A stretch of 64,000 nucleotides of DNA from the NCBI GenBank assembly GCA_020634015.1, contig JACKCN010000004.1, forward strand, positions 124,001-188,000. The letters are read 5' to 3'. This document shows positions 55,433-63,965 of the stretch, piece after piece (positions within the stretch are counted from its first letter, which is position 1; every line of letters starts with the position of its first letter). Source of the stretch: Candidatus Delongbacteria bacterium. GTDB lineage: Bacteria; CAIWAD01. The notes below the pieces were generated by a model, which saw only the letters and a program-made list of their open reading frames with translations, made no database searches and was not told where the DNA came from. The translations under genes and the position numbers were made by a program.

Positions 55433-56062
55433 CTAGAAGAACACCCCGGTGACCAGGTTGTAGAACCACGACAGATAACTGCCCAGAGCGCCACCAAAGA
55501 AAATGATCACCCCGAAGACCAGGAAAATGCCCCAGCGTTCCAGACTGCGGTAGCGCCACTCGGCCTCGCCCGAGAGAAACAGCACGAAGATGCGCGAGCC
55601 GTCGAGGGGAGGCAGTGGCAGCATGTTGAAGGCCGCCAGCACCACATTGATCATCACGAAGTAGCGCAGAATCTCGACGGTTTCCCGCCCCAGCATGTCC
55701 ATGCCCGCCAGTCCGTGCCAGACCAGACTGGCCAGCGCCACCAGCAGGATGTTGGACAGGGGCCCCGCCGCCGCGATCAGCGCCATGTCGCGCTTGGGGT
55801 GGCGCAGGCGGCGCACATCCACGGGAACGGGCCGGGCTCCGCCAAATACCGGGGCCCCGGACAGAATGCACATGGCCGGTACCACCAAGGAGAAAACCGG
55901 GTCGATGTGAGGCAATGGATTAAGTGTCAGGCGCCCCTGAAGGTAAGCGGTGTCATCCCCCAGACGCAGGGCTGCCACGCCGTGGGCCACCTCGTGGACC
56001 ACGATCGAGAACAGCAGCACGGGCAGGGCGATCACCAGCTGGCTGATCAGTTCCGGATTCAT
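55433..56062 (-). CDS. M50-family (site-2-protease-like) membrane metalloprotease
   Basis: The 209-residue intramembrane protease-like protein has several helices. The zinc motif HExxH is VVHEVAHGVAALRLGD and the third-ligand motif is NMLPLPPLDGSRI (N-x-x-P-x-x-P-L-D-G). The compact form without a PDZ domain fits the small S2P/YwhC-like subgroup. ATG 56062 has AGGGAG upstream. Substrates are unknown; regulated intramembrane proteolysis of an anti-sigma factor is one possibility. It lies just before the 86-residue membrane protein gene. Confidence 0.92.
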   Translation of the reverse strand: MNPELISQLVIALPVLLFSIVVHEVAHGVAALRLGDDTAYLQGRLTLNPLPHIDPVFSLVVPAMCILSGAPVFGGARPVPVDVRRLRHPKRDMALIAAAGPLSNILLVALASLVWHGLAGMDMLGRETVEILRYFVMINVVLAAFNMLPLPPLDGSRIFVLFLSGEAEWRYRSLERWGIFLVFGVIIFFGGALGSYLSWFYNLVTGVFF

Positions 56063-56237
56063 CCTGGCTCCCTGATGGCTCGTGTGCGGTCGCCCGCCTT
56101 CCCGTTCCGGGCGGAAGTCCCGACAGAAGGTGGACGGCCTTGAAGAACCAGCCGCATTTCGCCGGTCAGAGAACCGGGGAAACACGGCTGGGAGAATTCA
56201 CTGTGAACACCGTTTCCGGCCTGGAGTCTCCGCCGCT

Positions 56238-56837
56238 TCAGAACCGCAGTGGCAACTGACCGGCCGTGCGTGCCGTCTCCAGCCACTGCAGAACCATCCA
56301 GGACAGGGGAAACCAGACCACTTCCAGGTAGTTGCGCGAGAAGCGCGCCGCCCGGATCTCGTAGTTCTCCGGCTCACTGAAACCGCTGAAACGCGGAATG
56401 AAACGCGGCACCCGCTGGCAGTACTCCAGATATTCCTGCCCCAGAATCTGCCTCAGGCCCCGCTCTTCGGATATCACCACGAAGGGATAGTAGAGCAGGT
56501 AGGCCAGCAGCAGGGCCGCAAGAAATCCGGCGTGGTTGGCGCTCAGCGCCAGACCGGCCGCACCGGCGAAACTGAAGAGATACAGCGGGTTGCGCACGAT
56601 GCTGTAGGGTCCGTCGCTGACCACCTTGCGGGACTTGAAACCCGCCAGATACTGCAGCGACCAGAGCCGTCCGAAGGCGGCCACCAGCAGCAGCACGAAA
56701 CCGACCCAACGCACGGTCTGAGCCGTTGCGGGGCTGAACAGGGGCTGGTCCGTGAAGATCAGCAGCGCCACAAGCGCCAGACCGAAGAATCGGCTGACCA
56801 GGATCCGGTGGCGGGGAAAGCGGGCGACCAGACTCAT
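56238..56837 (-). CDS. Isoprenylcysteine carboxyl/phospholipid methyltransferase-like membrane protein
   Basis: The 199-residue integral membrane protein has four to five helices. The SAM-binding C-terminal signature is visible as VSDGPYSIVRNPLYLFSF (family GPYxxxRHPxY) and VVISEERGLRQILGQEYLEYC (family E-E-x2-L-x4-G-x2-Y). This matches the ICMT/PEMT/NnrU-like fold. The substrate may be a lipid amine or an isoprenoid thiol; it cannot be told. It follows the OB-fold protein gene by 14 nt on the same strand. Confidence 0.87.
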   Translation of the reverse strand: MSLVARFPRHRILVSRFFGLALVALLIFTDQPLFSPATAQTVRWVGFVLLLVAAFGRLWSLQYLAGFKSRKVVSDGPYSIVRNPLYLFSFAGAAGLALSANHAGFLAALLLAYLLYYPFVVISEERGLRQILGQEYLEYCQRVPRFIPRFSGFSEPENYEIRAARFSRNYLEVVWFPLSWMVLQWLETARTAGQLPLRF

Positions 56838-56851
56838 TCAGCCTATCCGAT

Positions 56852-57583
56852 TCACTTGGATTCCACCGTCACGCTGGCGTTCTCCACCAGCAGATCGTAG
56901 AAGTAACCCGCGCCGACGTCCACGGCGGTATTCAGGGTTCCCTTGACCACAACCTGATCGCCCACATGGACTTCGGTCTGGGTGGTGATGCTCAGGTCGT
57001 CGGCACCCTCGGCACCGCTGCCGTCCATGATGTGCAGCCAGTTCTTGCCCATGATGCCACCGCTGTACTTGGTGACCACGCCGCGCACTTCCACGGTCTT
57101 GCCCTTGTAGCTGTCCTTCTTGGCGTACAGGTCGGCGATGGTCACGCCCGCCTTGGCGATGCTGCCGGCCTTGGGCTTGGCCGACTGGGCCGCCGGCGTG
57201 TTCTTGGGGCTGCCGCTCATGGCACCCATGCCCCCCATGGCGCCCTTGTTCTCGCCGAAACCGGGGATGCCGGCGTGGGGATCGGCGGACTTGACCGCTC
57301 CGCCTCCACCCGAGATGCTGGAGACGAACCAGATCTTCTCGAAGGTGCGATTGAGGCTGCGGGCCGTGAAATCGGTCATCAGGCTGCCCTGATCGGTGGT
57401 GATGGTCTGGCCCTTGCTGACCTTGCTCTCGGGTCCGGCAAGCCAAAGCGGGCCATCGGCGGCGTCAAGCTTCACGTAGGTATAGCCGCCGGAATTCATG
57501 GTTTCCAGGACTTTTCCACTGTGTTCGGCCAGGGCGCTGCCGGCCAGCAGCAGGGTGGCGATCAGGCCAAGTGTGATGCGCAT
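56852..57583 (-). CDS. Exported OB-fold (NrfJ-like) protein
   Basis: The 243-residue product starts at ATG 57583 (AGAGGA upstream) with a signal peptide (ITLGLIATLLLAGSALA). The N-terminal 70 residues (GKVLETMNSGGYTYVKLD to WLAGPES) resemble NrfJ/GW-like beta proteins seen near cytochrome genes. A Gly/Met/Pro-rich linker (GAMGGMGAMSGSPKNTPAA) leads to an OB-fold with YKGKTVEVRGVVTKYSGGIMGKNWLHIMDGSG, as in periplasmic DNA/ligand-binding OB proteins. The periplasmic function is unknown. Confidence 0.83.
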   Translation of the reverse strand: MRITLGLIATLLLAGSALAEHSGKVLETMNSGGYTYVKLDAADGPLWLAGPESKVSKGQTITTDQGSLMTDFTARSLNRTFEKIWFVSSISGGGGAVKSADPHAGIPGFGENKGAMGGMGAMSGSPKNTPAAQSAKPKAGSIAKAGVTIADLYAKKDSYKGKTVEVRGVVTKYSGGIMGKNWLHIMDGSGAEGADDLSITTQTEVHVGDQVVVKGTLNTAVDVGAGYFYDLLVENASVTVESK

Positions 57584-57822
57584 GGGAAATCCTCTTCGAT
57601 GATGGGTAATGCCACGGTCGCCGGAACGGGCGTGGCCCGGATGTCGTGAATGGACGGGGCCGCACGAAACGGCACGCAACCTAGCAATTCGCTCCCGATT
57701 GGGCTTGTCCGGCAGGGCCTGGTCCGCTTGCCGGGGCCCCCGGGAGCTGGCCCTGAAACTCGAATGACGCCCCTGCGGGTTCCCGGACGCACCGGCGTCA
57801 CTGGCGGGCGCGGAGCCTCGGG

Positions 57823-58779
57823 TCAGAGATCCAGAGCGGACAGCACGCGCGAGACCGCTTCGGCGTCGCGTGTGACGAAGAAATGCACGCCTGGCGCTCC
57901 CCCGTCCAGCAGCTCGCGGGCCTGCCGGATCGCGAAGCGCACCCCGATCTCGCGAATCTGTTCGCGGCCGGTCGCGGCCGCCACATCGTCCACCAGCTCG
58001 TCGGGCATGTCGCAGTGGAAGGTGCGCGGCAGACTGGTCAGCTGGCTGCGGGTGGTCAACACCTTCAAGCCGGGGATCAGTGGCACGGTAATGCCCTGCT
58101 CGCGGCACTGCCTGACCCATTCGAACCAGGATGAATTGCGGTAGAACATCTGCGAGACCACATAACTGGCACCCGCGTCGACCTTGTCCTTGAGATGGCG
58201 CAGATCCCAGTTGCGGCTGGGGCTTTCGAAGTGCTTCTCGGGATAGCCCGCCACTCCCACGCAGAAACCGGTGGGAGCCACATTGCTCATCTCGTGCAGG
58301 TACACACCGCGGTTCATGTCCGTGACCTGGCGCACCACGTCAATGGCATAACCATTGGGCGTGCCGCGCCGGTCGCTGGGGCCCTGCACGGGGTCGCCGC
58401 GCACGGCCAGCAGGTTGCGGATGTCCAGATAGGAGAGCTCGATCAGCGCGTCCTCGGTCTCTTCGCGCGAGAACCCGTAACAGAGGATGTGGGGCACCGT
58501 CTCCACGTTGTAGCGATACTTGATCGCGGCGCAGAGCCCCAGTGTCCCCGGGCGCTTGCGGTAGACGTGGCGCCGGTAACTGCCGTCTGGAAGCTGCTTG
58601 AAGATCGAGTCGGCCGCATGGTTGGTCACGTCCACGAAGGCGGGGTCGTGGGGCATCAGCGGGTCCAGCATGCGCTGGATGTCACTGATGCTGCCCCCGC
58701 GCGAGGGCGGAATGATCTCGAAGGAAAAGAAGGGCTTGCGCGTGCTGTCCAGGAATTCGGCGATGGTCTGACCGATCAT
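57823..58779 (-). CDS. metF: Methylenetetrahydrofolate reductase
   Basis: The 318-residue FAD-dependent enzyme reduces 5,10-methylene-THF to 5-methyl-THF for methionine synthesis. PFFSFEIIPPSRGG contains the catalytic Glu, and FVDVTNHAAD, NLLAVRGDP, FCVGVAGYPEKH and DAGASYVVSQMFY are family motifs. ATG 58779 is chosen although GGAG lies about 11 nt upstream. A 1.6-kb repeat-rich gap lies upstream; a metF promoter should be near 58790-58900, but no riboswitch was recognised. Confidence 0.96.
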   Translation of the reverse strand: MIGQTIAEFLDSTRKPFFSFEIIPPSRGGSISDIQRMLDPLMPHDPAFVDVTNHAADSIFKQLPDGSYRRHVYRKRPGTLGLCAAIKYRYNVETVPHILCYGFSREETEDALIELSYLDIRNLLAVRGDPVQGPSDRRGTPNGYAIDVVRQVTDMNRGVYLHEMSNVAPTGFCVGVAGYPEKHFESPSRNWDLRHLKDKVDAGASYVVSQMFYRNSSWFEWVRQCREQGITVPLIPGLKVLTTRSQLTSLPRTFHCDMPDELVDDVAAATGREQIREIGVRFAIRQARELLDGGAPGVHFFVTRDAEAVSRVLSALDL

Positions 58780-59080
58780 CTGCTGCGGGTCTCCTCGTGT
58801 TGGGCCGGGCCTCGCGTGGGCGAGCGTGCCAACATAAGGATCCGGCAGGGAAGGCAATGTCATGGCACTGCCTGAAGACGCTGAATCGAACACTGGGCAA
58901 CCTGCCGCAGGCATCGCTCCTGCCAGATGGAATTGACGCGCCTGGTTCAGCAACTGGTTGAGGCGAGGGCAGGACTTCGTCATGCAAGGAAAGTTGGACC
59001 ATGCCCCGGCTCGCAGCCCGCAGGATGGGCAAAGGCCGCAGGCGGTGCCCATCAATCCTCCTGGACATCATCAATAGGGT

Positions 59081-59105
59081 GACGGTCCTTTCGACCGTCG
59101 CCCTG
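59081..59105. repeat. Hairpin repeat unit, copy 1 (GACGGT-N7-ACCGTC-GCCCTG)
   Basis: GACGGT (59081-59086) and ACCGTC (59094-59099) form a 6-bp stem with a 7-nt loop, followed by GCCCTG. The same unit recurs at 59475-59499 and 59511-59535. Confidence 0.75.
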
Positions 59106-59165
59106 TTCAAGAGCATGACGGTCCCAACGACCGACACCTCGACCGCCATGTCGTCCGACGAAACC

Positions 59166-59450
59166 GCGGACGATGGTGGACGAGATGGCGGACGAGATGG
59201 TGGACGAGATGGCGGACGAGATGGCGGACGAGATGGCGGACGAGGTGGCGGACGAGATGGCGGACGAGATGGCGGACGAGATGGTGGACGAGATGGCGGA
59301 CGAGATGGCGGACGAGGTGGTGGACGAGATGGCGGACGAGATGGCGGACGAGATGGTGGACGAGATGGCGGACGAGATGGCGGACGAGATGGTGGACGAG
59401 ATGGCGGACGAGATGGCGGACGAGATGGTGGACGAGATGGCGGACGAGAC
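59166..59450. repeat. 12-bp tandem repeat array (about 23.5 copies)
   Basis: The unit is GATGGCGGACGA, with C/T variation at the sixth base and occasional A-to-G change in GAT. From about 59281 on, variants recur every third unit, giving a 36-bp higher-order period. Read on the plus strand from 59173 it would encode M-[AV]-D-E repeats; on the minus strand S-R-P-P repeats. No ribosome-binding site or family supports translation. Confidence 0.92.
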
Positions 59451-59474
59451 GGTCGACACCCCCTTGCACGAGGC

Positions 59475-59499
59475 GACGGCCCCTTCGACCGTCGCCCTG
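59475..59499. repeat. Hairpin repeat unit, copy 2
   Basis: GACGGC (59475-59480) and ACCGTC (59488-59493) pair with one mismatch, followed by GCCCTG. It is nearly identical to copy 1, so the pair flanks the 12-bp array as direct repeats. Confidence 0.7.
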
Positions 59500-59510
59500 T
59501 GGACCAGCTT

Positions 59511-59535
59511 GACGGTTCCATCAACCGTCGCCCTG
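59511..59535. repeat. Hairpin repeat unit, copy 3
   Basis: GACGGT (59511-59516) and ACCGTC (59524-59529) form a perfect 6-bp stem with a different loop (TCCATCA), again followed by GCCCTG. Confidence 0.72.
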
Positions 59536-59650
59536 ATCCTCCCTGTGCAGGGATCCCAATGTGTCGGGCATCCGCGTCCGCCCGTGGATTCCCCACGGGC
59601 TATGGATGTATGATGCCCCATCCGGGGCTTGGCAAACAGCGATTGTGTGC

Positions 59651-59840
59651 CGGGGCGAAGCCAAAGTCCCCTTCCCTCGCGCAGCGGGGGAAGGCACGCC
59701 GAAGGCGTGATGGGATGGGGGCCTTTCGTGCCAGGATGAACGCGAAGTGTCGTGCCGCGCGAAAGTGCCCCCATCCCCCGCAGCGCAAGCGCTGCGCCTT
59801 CCCCCGCTGCGCGAGGGAAGGGAAGCCTGGCTTCGCCCCC
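59651..59840. repeat. REPIN-like inverted repeat with a hairpin in each arm
   Basis: Arms 59651-59728 and 59760-59840 are inverted copies of about 80 bp around a 31-bp spacer. A 25-nt core starting CTTCCCTCGCGCAGCGGGGG is identical in both. Each arm holds its own small hairpin at the same place: CACGCC/GGCGTG (59695-59709) in the left arm and GCAGCGC/GCGCTGC (59780-59795) in the right. Stem sequences differ but pairing is kept. Confidence 0.8.
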
Positions 59841-60054
59841 GCAGCGCGAACATGGCTAAACATGAACACGAGTACGCGAGAGGCCGACCTTTCCCCTCAG
59901 ATTCAATCCCCAACAATGGCGGTGACGCCGGTGGCGGAACCATCGAGACGGAACGGTCGGGCAGGGAGCGTGGGCCGCCGCGCTTGCTCGCCGGACCGCA
60001 TCGCGGGCCAAGTTTGCGCGGCGCGAGGCCTGCGAAGAGGGTCTTTCTTTGGCT

Positions 60055-60088
60055 CCACCTTGCTTTGGACCCGTCCAAAGAAAGGTGG
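60055..60088. repeat. Imperfect 15-bp hairpin
   Basis: CCACCTT-G-CTTTGGA (60055-60069) pairs with TCCAAAG-A-AAGGTGG (60074-60088) with one mismatch and a 4-nt loop. It is not followed by a T-run on either strand, so it is more likely part of a repeat than a terminator. Confidence 0.6.
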
Positions 60089-60353
60089 AAAACGATGCCT
60101 CACGGGAGGTCAACCCGGGCCGAGGAAGGCATCACGGAACCGAGTCTGTGACATGATGGCGGTGGAAGGGGAAGGAAGATTGAGGGTTCGGGGACTCCAG
60201 TGCGAGCGGCGACTCATGTCCCATATTCCGGGCGACCCGGATTTCGCCGGAAAGTCAGCTGACGCGATCACGCGTGTGGGGCTTCATCGGGCCCGGCTGG
60301 AGGCTACGACCTCTTGCCCTTATGTCCAATTTCTTCCGTGCTCCGGAACTCGA

Positions 60354-61277
60354 TCACCCCAGGAAATCCATCAGGCTCTGGCTCATCACGCTGGCGGTGG
60401 TACGCAGGGCAGCCTCGTAGGCGGTCTGCTCCATGGCCCAGCGTGCGGTGGCCTTGGCCAGGTCCACATCGCGGGTCAGAGACAGCGAATCACTCAGTTC
60501 GACTTCCCGGTCCAGCAGGTTGACTTCGATGGATTCCAGCCGCATCAGCTTCTGTCCCACGGCCGAGCGTTCCACGGCGGTCTGGTCCACCAGGGTGTCA
60601 ATGCGCCCCAGCAGGTTGCCGCTGTCGAAGTCCGGGTCGGAGCGCAGTCCGTTGCGCAGGCTGATCAGCAGGTCGAACATGTCGGTCTCGCTGCGGGCCC
60701 CGCCCGACATGAAGATCGCCTGACCGGGCAGGCTGACTTCAATGTTCTCACCTTCGTTCACTTCGCGTGTCACGCGGCCCTGCATGCCTTCGGGATTGGC
60801 CTGCACACTGAAGACTTCCCCATTCTCGTCCGTGTTGACGATGAAGGGGTCCTGGTCGGTGCGGCTGCCGCCGAAGATGCTGCGCCCCAGGAAGTGGCGG
60901 TTGCCCTCGGCGATCATCCGCTCCAGCACCTGATCGACCTGGTCGGCCACGATCATCCGGTCCGGCTGTGAAAGGGTATTGCCACTGCCCTGCAGCGCCA
61001 GACCGCGCGCTTCGGAGAGCAGATCACCAATGCCCGCCAGCGACTGTTCGGTCGTGGAAAGCAGCGTACGGGCCGAATCCAGATTGCGCTGGTGCTGCAC
61101 GATCAATGAGATCTCGCTGTTCAGCCGCAGCACTCGCGCCCCGGCCACAGGGTCGTCGCTGATCCTGCTCACCCGACGTCCCGTGCTCAGTTCCATGTGG
61201 GCCTGGCTCATGCTGCTGTTGCGGCGTTCCAGAGTATCCAGGCTGCGGTTGTAACGGAGCATGTTCGTGATGCGCAT
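60354..61277 (-). CDS. flgL: Flagellar hook-associated protein 3 (FlgL)
   Basis: The 307-residue flagellin-like junction protein sits between hook and filament. The N-terminus MRITNMLRYNRSLDTLERRN with STGRRVSRISDDPVAG and the C-terminal coiled segment (VDLAKATARWAMEQTAYEAA) ending MSQSLMDFLG are typical of FlgL. GAGGA lies ahead of ATG 61277. It is the last gene of the flgI-flgJ-flgN-flgK-flgL run, 14 nt after flgK. Confidence 0.95.
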   Translation of the reverse strand: MRITNMLRYNRSLDTLERRNSSMSQAHMELSTGRRVSRISDDPVAGARVLRLNSEISLIVQHQRNLDSARTLLSTTEQSLAGIGDLLSEARGLALQGSGNTLSQPDRMIVADQVDQVLERMIAEGNRHFLGRSIFGGSRTDQDPFIVNTDENGEVFSVQANPEGMQGRVTREVNEGENIEVSLPGQAIFMSGGARSETDMFDLLISLRNGLRSDPDFDSGNLLGRIDTLVDQTAVERSAVGQKLMRLESIEVNLLDREVELSDSLSLTRDVDLAKATARWAMEQTAYEAALRTTASVMSQSLMDFLG

Positions 61278-61291
61278 GACATCATCCTCGT

Positions 61292-62674
61292 TTAGACCAG
61301 GGCCAGCAGGCTCTGCATCATCTCGTCCACCGTGGCCACCACGCGTCCCGCGGCCTGATAGGCCTGCTGCTGGATCAGCATGGCGGTCATCTCCTCGTCC
61401 AGGTTGACACCGGTCAGGCTCTGGCGCTGCTCTTCCAGATTGCCCAGGAAGGTGGTCTGCGCGTCCAGCTCACTGGCCGCGTAACTTGCCTGCTGACCGA
61501 TGGACACCACCAGCCCGCCGTAGACCTGGTTCAGGCTACGCCCGCCCAGTTCTTCCAGAATCGCGTCGCCCAGCCCGGACATGCGCAAGGCCAGTTCGCC
61601 GTTGCCCACGCCACCATCGGCGCTGGCCACCAGGCGTGCTTCATCGCGTCCCGGCTCCAGCGCCAGACCGATCGTGGCCGCCGTGAGACCTTCGGGGTCG
61701 AAGAACAGCCCTCCGGCGCGGCCGTCCAGATCGGTGCCCGAGCGATGCACCGAGTTCAGCCCGCGCACCAGGCCGCTGGTGAAATGGTCCAGCTGGTCCT
61801 GGTAGCCGGGAAGTGTCCGGTCCCGCAGCTCGAGCAGGGCGCCCAGTTCGCCGCTGGATGTGTTCAGGGCTTCGCCGCTGCGTGCCCAGACCACCTGCTG
61901 CACCACGCCACCGGCGGGGTCCGTGCCGGTGGTGACCGCCAGCGCATGGTGATGCACGCCTTCGACGATGGGCAGATTGCCGAAGATCACGCGCAGCTGG
62001 CCATCGGCTTCCTCGCTCACCGACACGCTGCCCATGGTCGAGAGCTCGTCCACCAGCGCATCGCGCCGGTCCAGCAGGTCGTTGGGCTGCTGCCCCCGGC
62101 TCATGGAGTCCTGGATCCGGTCATTGAGCGCGGCCAGTTCCTGCCCCTTCTGGTTGATGCTGGACACCAGAGTGGGCACGCGGGAATCCAGATCGTCACG
62201 GCTGGCGGCCAGGCGGTCGGAACTGGTGCGGATGCGCGCCACCAGTTGCTCGGCCGTGTCCAGCAGCACCCGACGAGGAGCCAGCGACTCGGGCTCGTTG
62301 GCCAGATCCTGCCAGGCGTTCCAGAAGCGGTCCAGCGTGGATGACAGGCCCTGATCGTCCGGTTCCATCAGGATGGTCTCGATGAGCGCCAGCCCGTCGG
62401 AGCGCATCTGCGCCTGGCCCAGCAGGCCATTCTCAGCCGTGATCTGCCGGTTCAGGTGATCACTGCGGTAGCGTTCCACGCTGAGGGTCTCGACCCCGGT
62501 GCCGATCTGGCCGGGCATCGAGGGCAGCGGCTCGCTGGCTCGCAGGTTTGCCCGCTGACGATGGTACCCGGGCGTGTTGACGTTGTCGATGTTATGGCCG
62601 GTCACACCCAGGGCAAGCTGGTGCGTGTACAGGGCGCGACGGGCCCCGTCGAGGATGCCGTTGAGAGTACCCAT
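61292..62674 (-). CDS. flgK: Flagellar hook-associated protein 1 (FlgK)
   Basis: The 460-residue protein forms the first hook-filament junction. The N-terminal rod/hook signature is ALGVTGHNIDNVNTPGYHRQ. The C-terminal helix EEMTAMLIQQQAYQAAGRVVATVDEM is diagnostic. The protein is at the short end for FlgK, so the middle variable domain is small. ATG 62674 overlaps the flgN stop by 1 nt. Confidence 0.96.
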   Translation of the reverse strand: MGTLNGILDGARRALYTHQLALGVTGHNIDNVNTPGYHRQRANLRASEPLPSMPGQIGTGVETLSVERYRSDHLNRQITAENGLLGQAQMRSDGLALIETILMEPDDQGLSSTLDRFWNAWQDLANEPESLAPRRVLLDTAEQLVARIRTSSDRLAASRDDLDSRVPTLVSSINQKGQELAALNDRIQDSMSRGQQPNDLLDRRDALVDELSTMGSVSVSEEADGQLRVIFGNLPIVEGVHHHALAVTTGTDPAGGVVQQVVWARSGEALNTSSGELGALLELRDRTLPGYQDQLDHFTSGLVRGLNSVHRSGTDLDGRAGGLFFDPEGLTAATIGLALEPGRDEARLVASADGGVGNGELALRMSGLGDAILEELGGRSLNQVYGGLVVSIGQQASYAASELDAQTTFLGNLEEQRQSLTGVNLDEEMTAMLIQQQAYQAAGRVVATVDEMMQSLLALV

Positions 62675-63183
62675 CAGGCGGTCCTGTCCACGATGCGACC
62701 ACCGGAGTCTTCGCCGTGCAGGCGCAAGTCACGCCCGTAGGTGCCCAGCTGTCCACGCAGTTTCCTGAGCCAGTCCAGTCCACGTCCGGCGTGCTCGGCG
62801 TGTTTGGCCAGCAGCTGGCGCAGCAGGGTACGGCGGCCGCTGATCTCGCCCAGCAGAGCACTCAGCCGGGCAGCCAGATCCAGCAGGCGCCGGTTGTCCT
62901 CCGCCTCACAATGGGAGGCCAGCACGCTCAGGCGCAGGCTGTCCATGGGCTGCCCCAGCTCGAAGGCCAGCGACTGCAGCTGGCGCCGGCGGCGCCCATC
63001 CACGGCCACCAGCAGGTGGTTCAGGCTTTCCAGCTGGTGCGTGCTGCGCTCGAGATCCTCGCGCGAATTGGCGCGCACGGCTCCCAACTGGGCCGAGAGC
63101 AGCCCCGACAGTTCTTCCAGCAGCCAGCATTGCTCGCGCAGGGTGCGCACCAGCATCGTGAGTCGATCCTGGGTCAGGCTCAT
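62674..63183 (-). CDS. flgN: FlgN-family flagellar export chaperone
   Basis: The 169-residue, nearly all-helical protein matches FlgN by size, position and helical pattern (LREQCWLLEELSGLLSAQLG, REDLERSTHQLESLN). FlgN binds FlgK and FlgL before export, which fits its place directly upstream of both. Primary-sequence similarity in this family is low, so the call rests partly on context. It overlaps flgJ by 4 nt (ATGA) and flgK by 1 nt. Confidence 0.82.
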   Translation of the reverse strand: MSLTQDRLTMLVRTLREQCWLLEELSGLLSAQLGAVRANSREDLERSTHQLESLNHLLVAVDGRRRRQLQSLAFELGQPMDSLRLSVLASHCEAEDNRRLLDLAARLSALLGEISGRRTLLRQLLAKHAEHAGRGLDWLRKLRGQLGTYGRDLRLHGEDSGGRIVDRTA

Positions 63184-63965
63184 TCCCCATATCCTCCCAG
63201 CATGCCTTCGATCTTGCGGACATAGCCCCGGGTTTCGGGATAGGGCGGCACGCCGCCGTGTTTCTCGACGGCACCCGGACCCGCGTTGTAGGCCGCGGTG
63301 GCCAGTCTTTTGTCGCCGCCGAAGCGGTCGGAGAGCTGCTTGAGATAGCGCACGCCGCCCTCGATGTTCTGGCGTGGATCCCAGGGGTTGCTCACCTCCA
63401 GCTCGCGCGCGGTGGCGGGCATCAGTTGCATCAGGCCCATGGCACCCTTGCTGGAGCGCGCCCCCGGGTTCCAGGAGCTTTCGGCGCGGATCACAGCGCA
63501 GACCCAGTCCGGATCCAGATCATGGGTGGCCGCCGTATCACGGGCGACCGTCTCGAGTCCGGCGGGAATGTGCGCCTGCGTGTGATCCACGGACAGCGGA
63601 CGCCTCACGGGCCCCGAATAGCGTGCCCGTTCCAGGCTCAGCTCCAGCGGAGCGGAGTCACCGGGTTCCTGATCGGCACCCAGCTGGGCCATGATCTGGC
63701 GCGCGATCCCCAGGCCTTCGCCGCGGCTCAGTTCCTGGGCCAGATTCTCGCTCAGCATGCTCTGGTAGAAGCGCGAGGAGGTGTCGTCCTTGTCGAAGAG
63801 ACCGCCCTCGTCCAGACTGGAGAGCATGCTTTCGAGCATGCGCACGCTCAGCATCTCCTCGAAGCGCCGGCCGGCTTCCGCCAGTTCGCGCTGGGCACGA
63901 TCGGGGCTGGCCAGGGGACGCGGGCCGCTTTCCAGGGGCCGCGGTGTGGGGTTCTGGATCTGCAT
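63180..63965 (-). CDS. flgJ: FlgJ-like rod-binding protein fused to a lytic transglycosylase (SLT) domain
   Basis: The 261-residue product has a FlgJ-type rod-binding N-terminus (residues about 25-95: AGRRFEEMLSVRMLESML, FYQSMLSENLAQELSRGEGL). The C-terminal SLT/GH23 domain (about 135-255) has the catalytic Glu in VIRAESSWNPGARSSKGAMG, then LMQLMPATA and AYNAGPGAVEKHGG. It would cut peptidoglycan to let the rod pass. Proteobacterial FlgJ uses a GH73 glucosaminidase-type domain instead. ATG 63965 overlaps the flgI stop (TGATG). Confidence 0.92.
   Translation of the reverse strand: MQIQNPTPRPLESGPRPLASPDRAQRELAEAGRRFEEMLSVRMLESMLSSLDEGGLFDKDDTSSRFYQSMLSENLAQELSRGEGLGIARQIMAQLGADQEPGDSAPLELSLERARYSGPVRRPLSVDHTQAHIPAGLETVARDTAATHDLDPDWVCAVIRAESSWNPGARSSKGAMGLMQLMPATARELEVSNPWDPRQNIEGGVRYLKQLSDRFGGDKRLATAAYNAGPGAVEKHGGVPPYPETRGYVRKIEGMLGGYGE

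Larger units (their letters stand above)
58780..60353. other. Repeat-rich gene-free region between flgL and metF
   Basis: This 1,574-bp stretch has no credible gene. It holds, in order, three copies of a 25-nt hairpin unit, a 12-bp tandem array between the first and second of them, a REPIN-like inverted repeat and a separate hairpin near 60070. All six frames are open over parts of it, but only because the tandem unit lacks stop codons. Confidence 0.75.

Noticed and set aside
59166..59450. CRISPR array
   Set aside because: The unit is only 12 bp, with no unique spacers, no leader and no cas genes.
58780..60353. Insertion sequence remnant
   Set aside because: Repeats and hairpins are present, but there is no transposase fragment, DDE/HUH motif or target-site duplication.
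59001..60971. A 656-codon plus-strand open frame across the repeat-rich gap
   Set aside because: It is open because the 12-bp unit has no stop codons. It has no ribosome-binding site and runs antisense into flgL.
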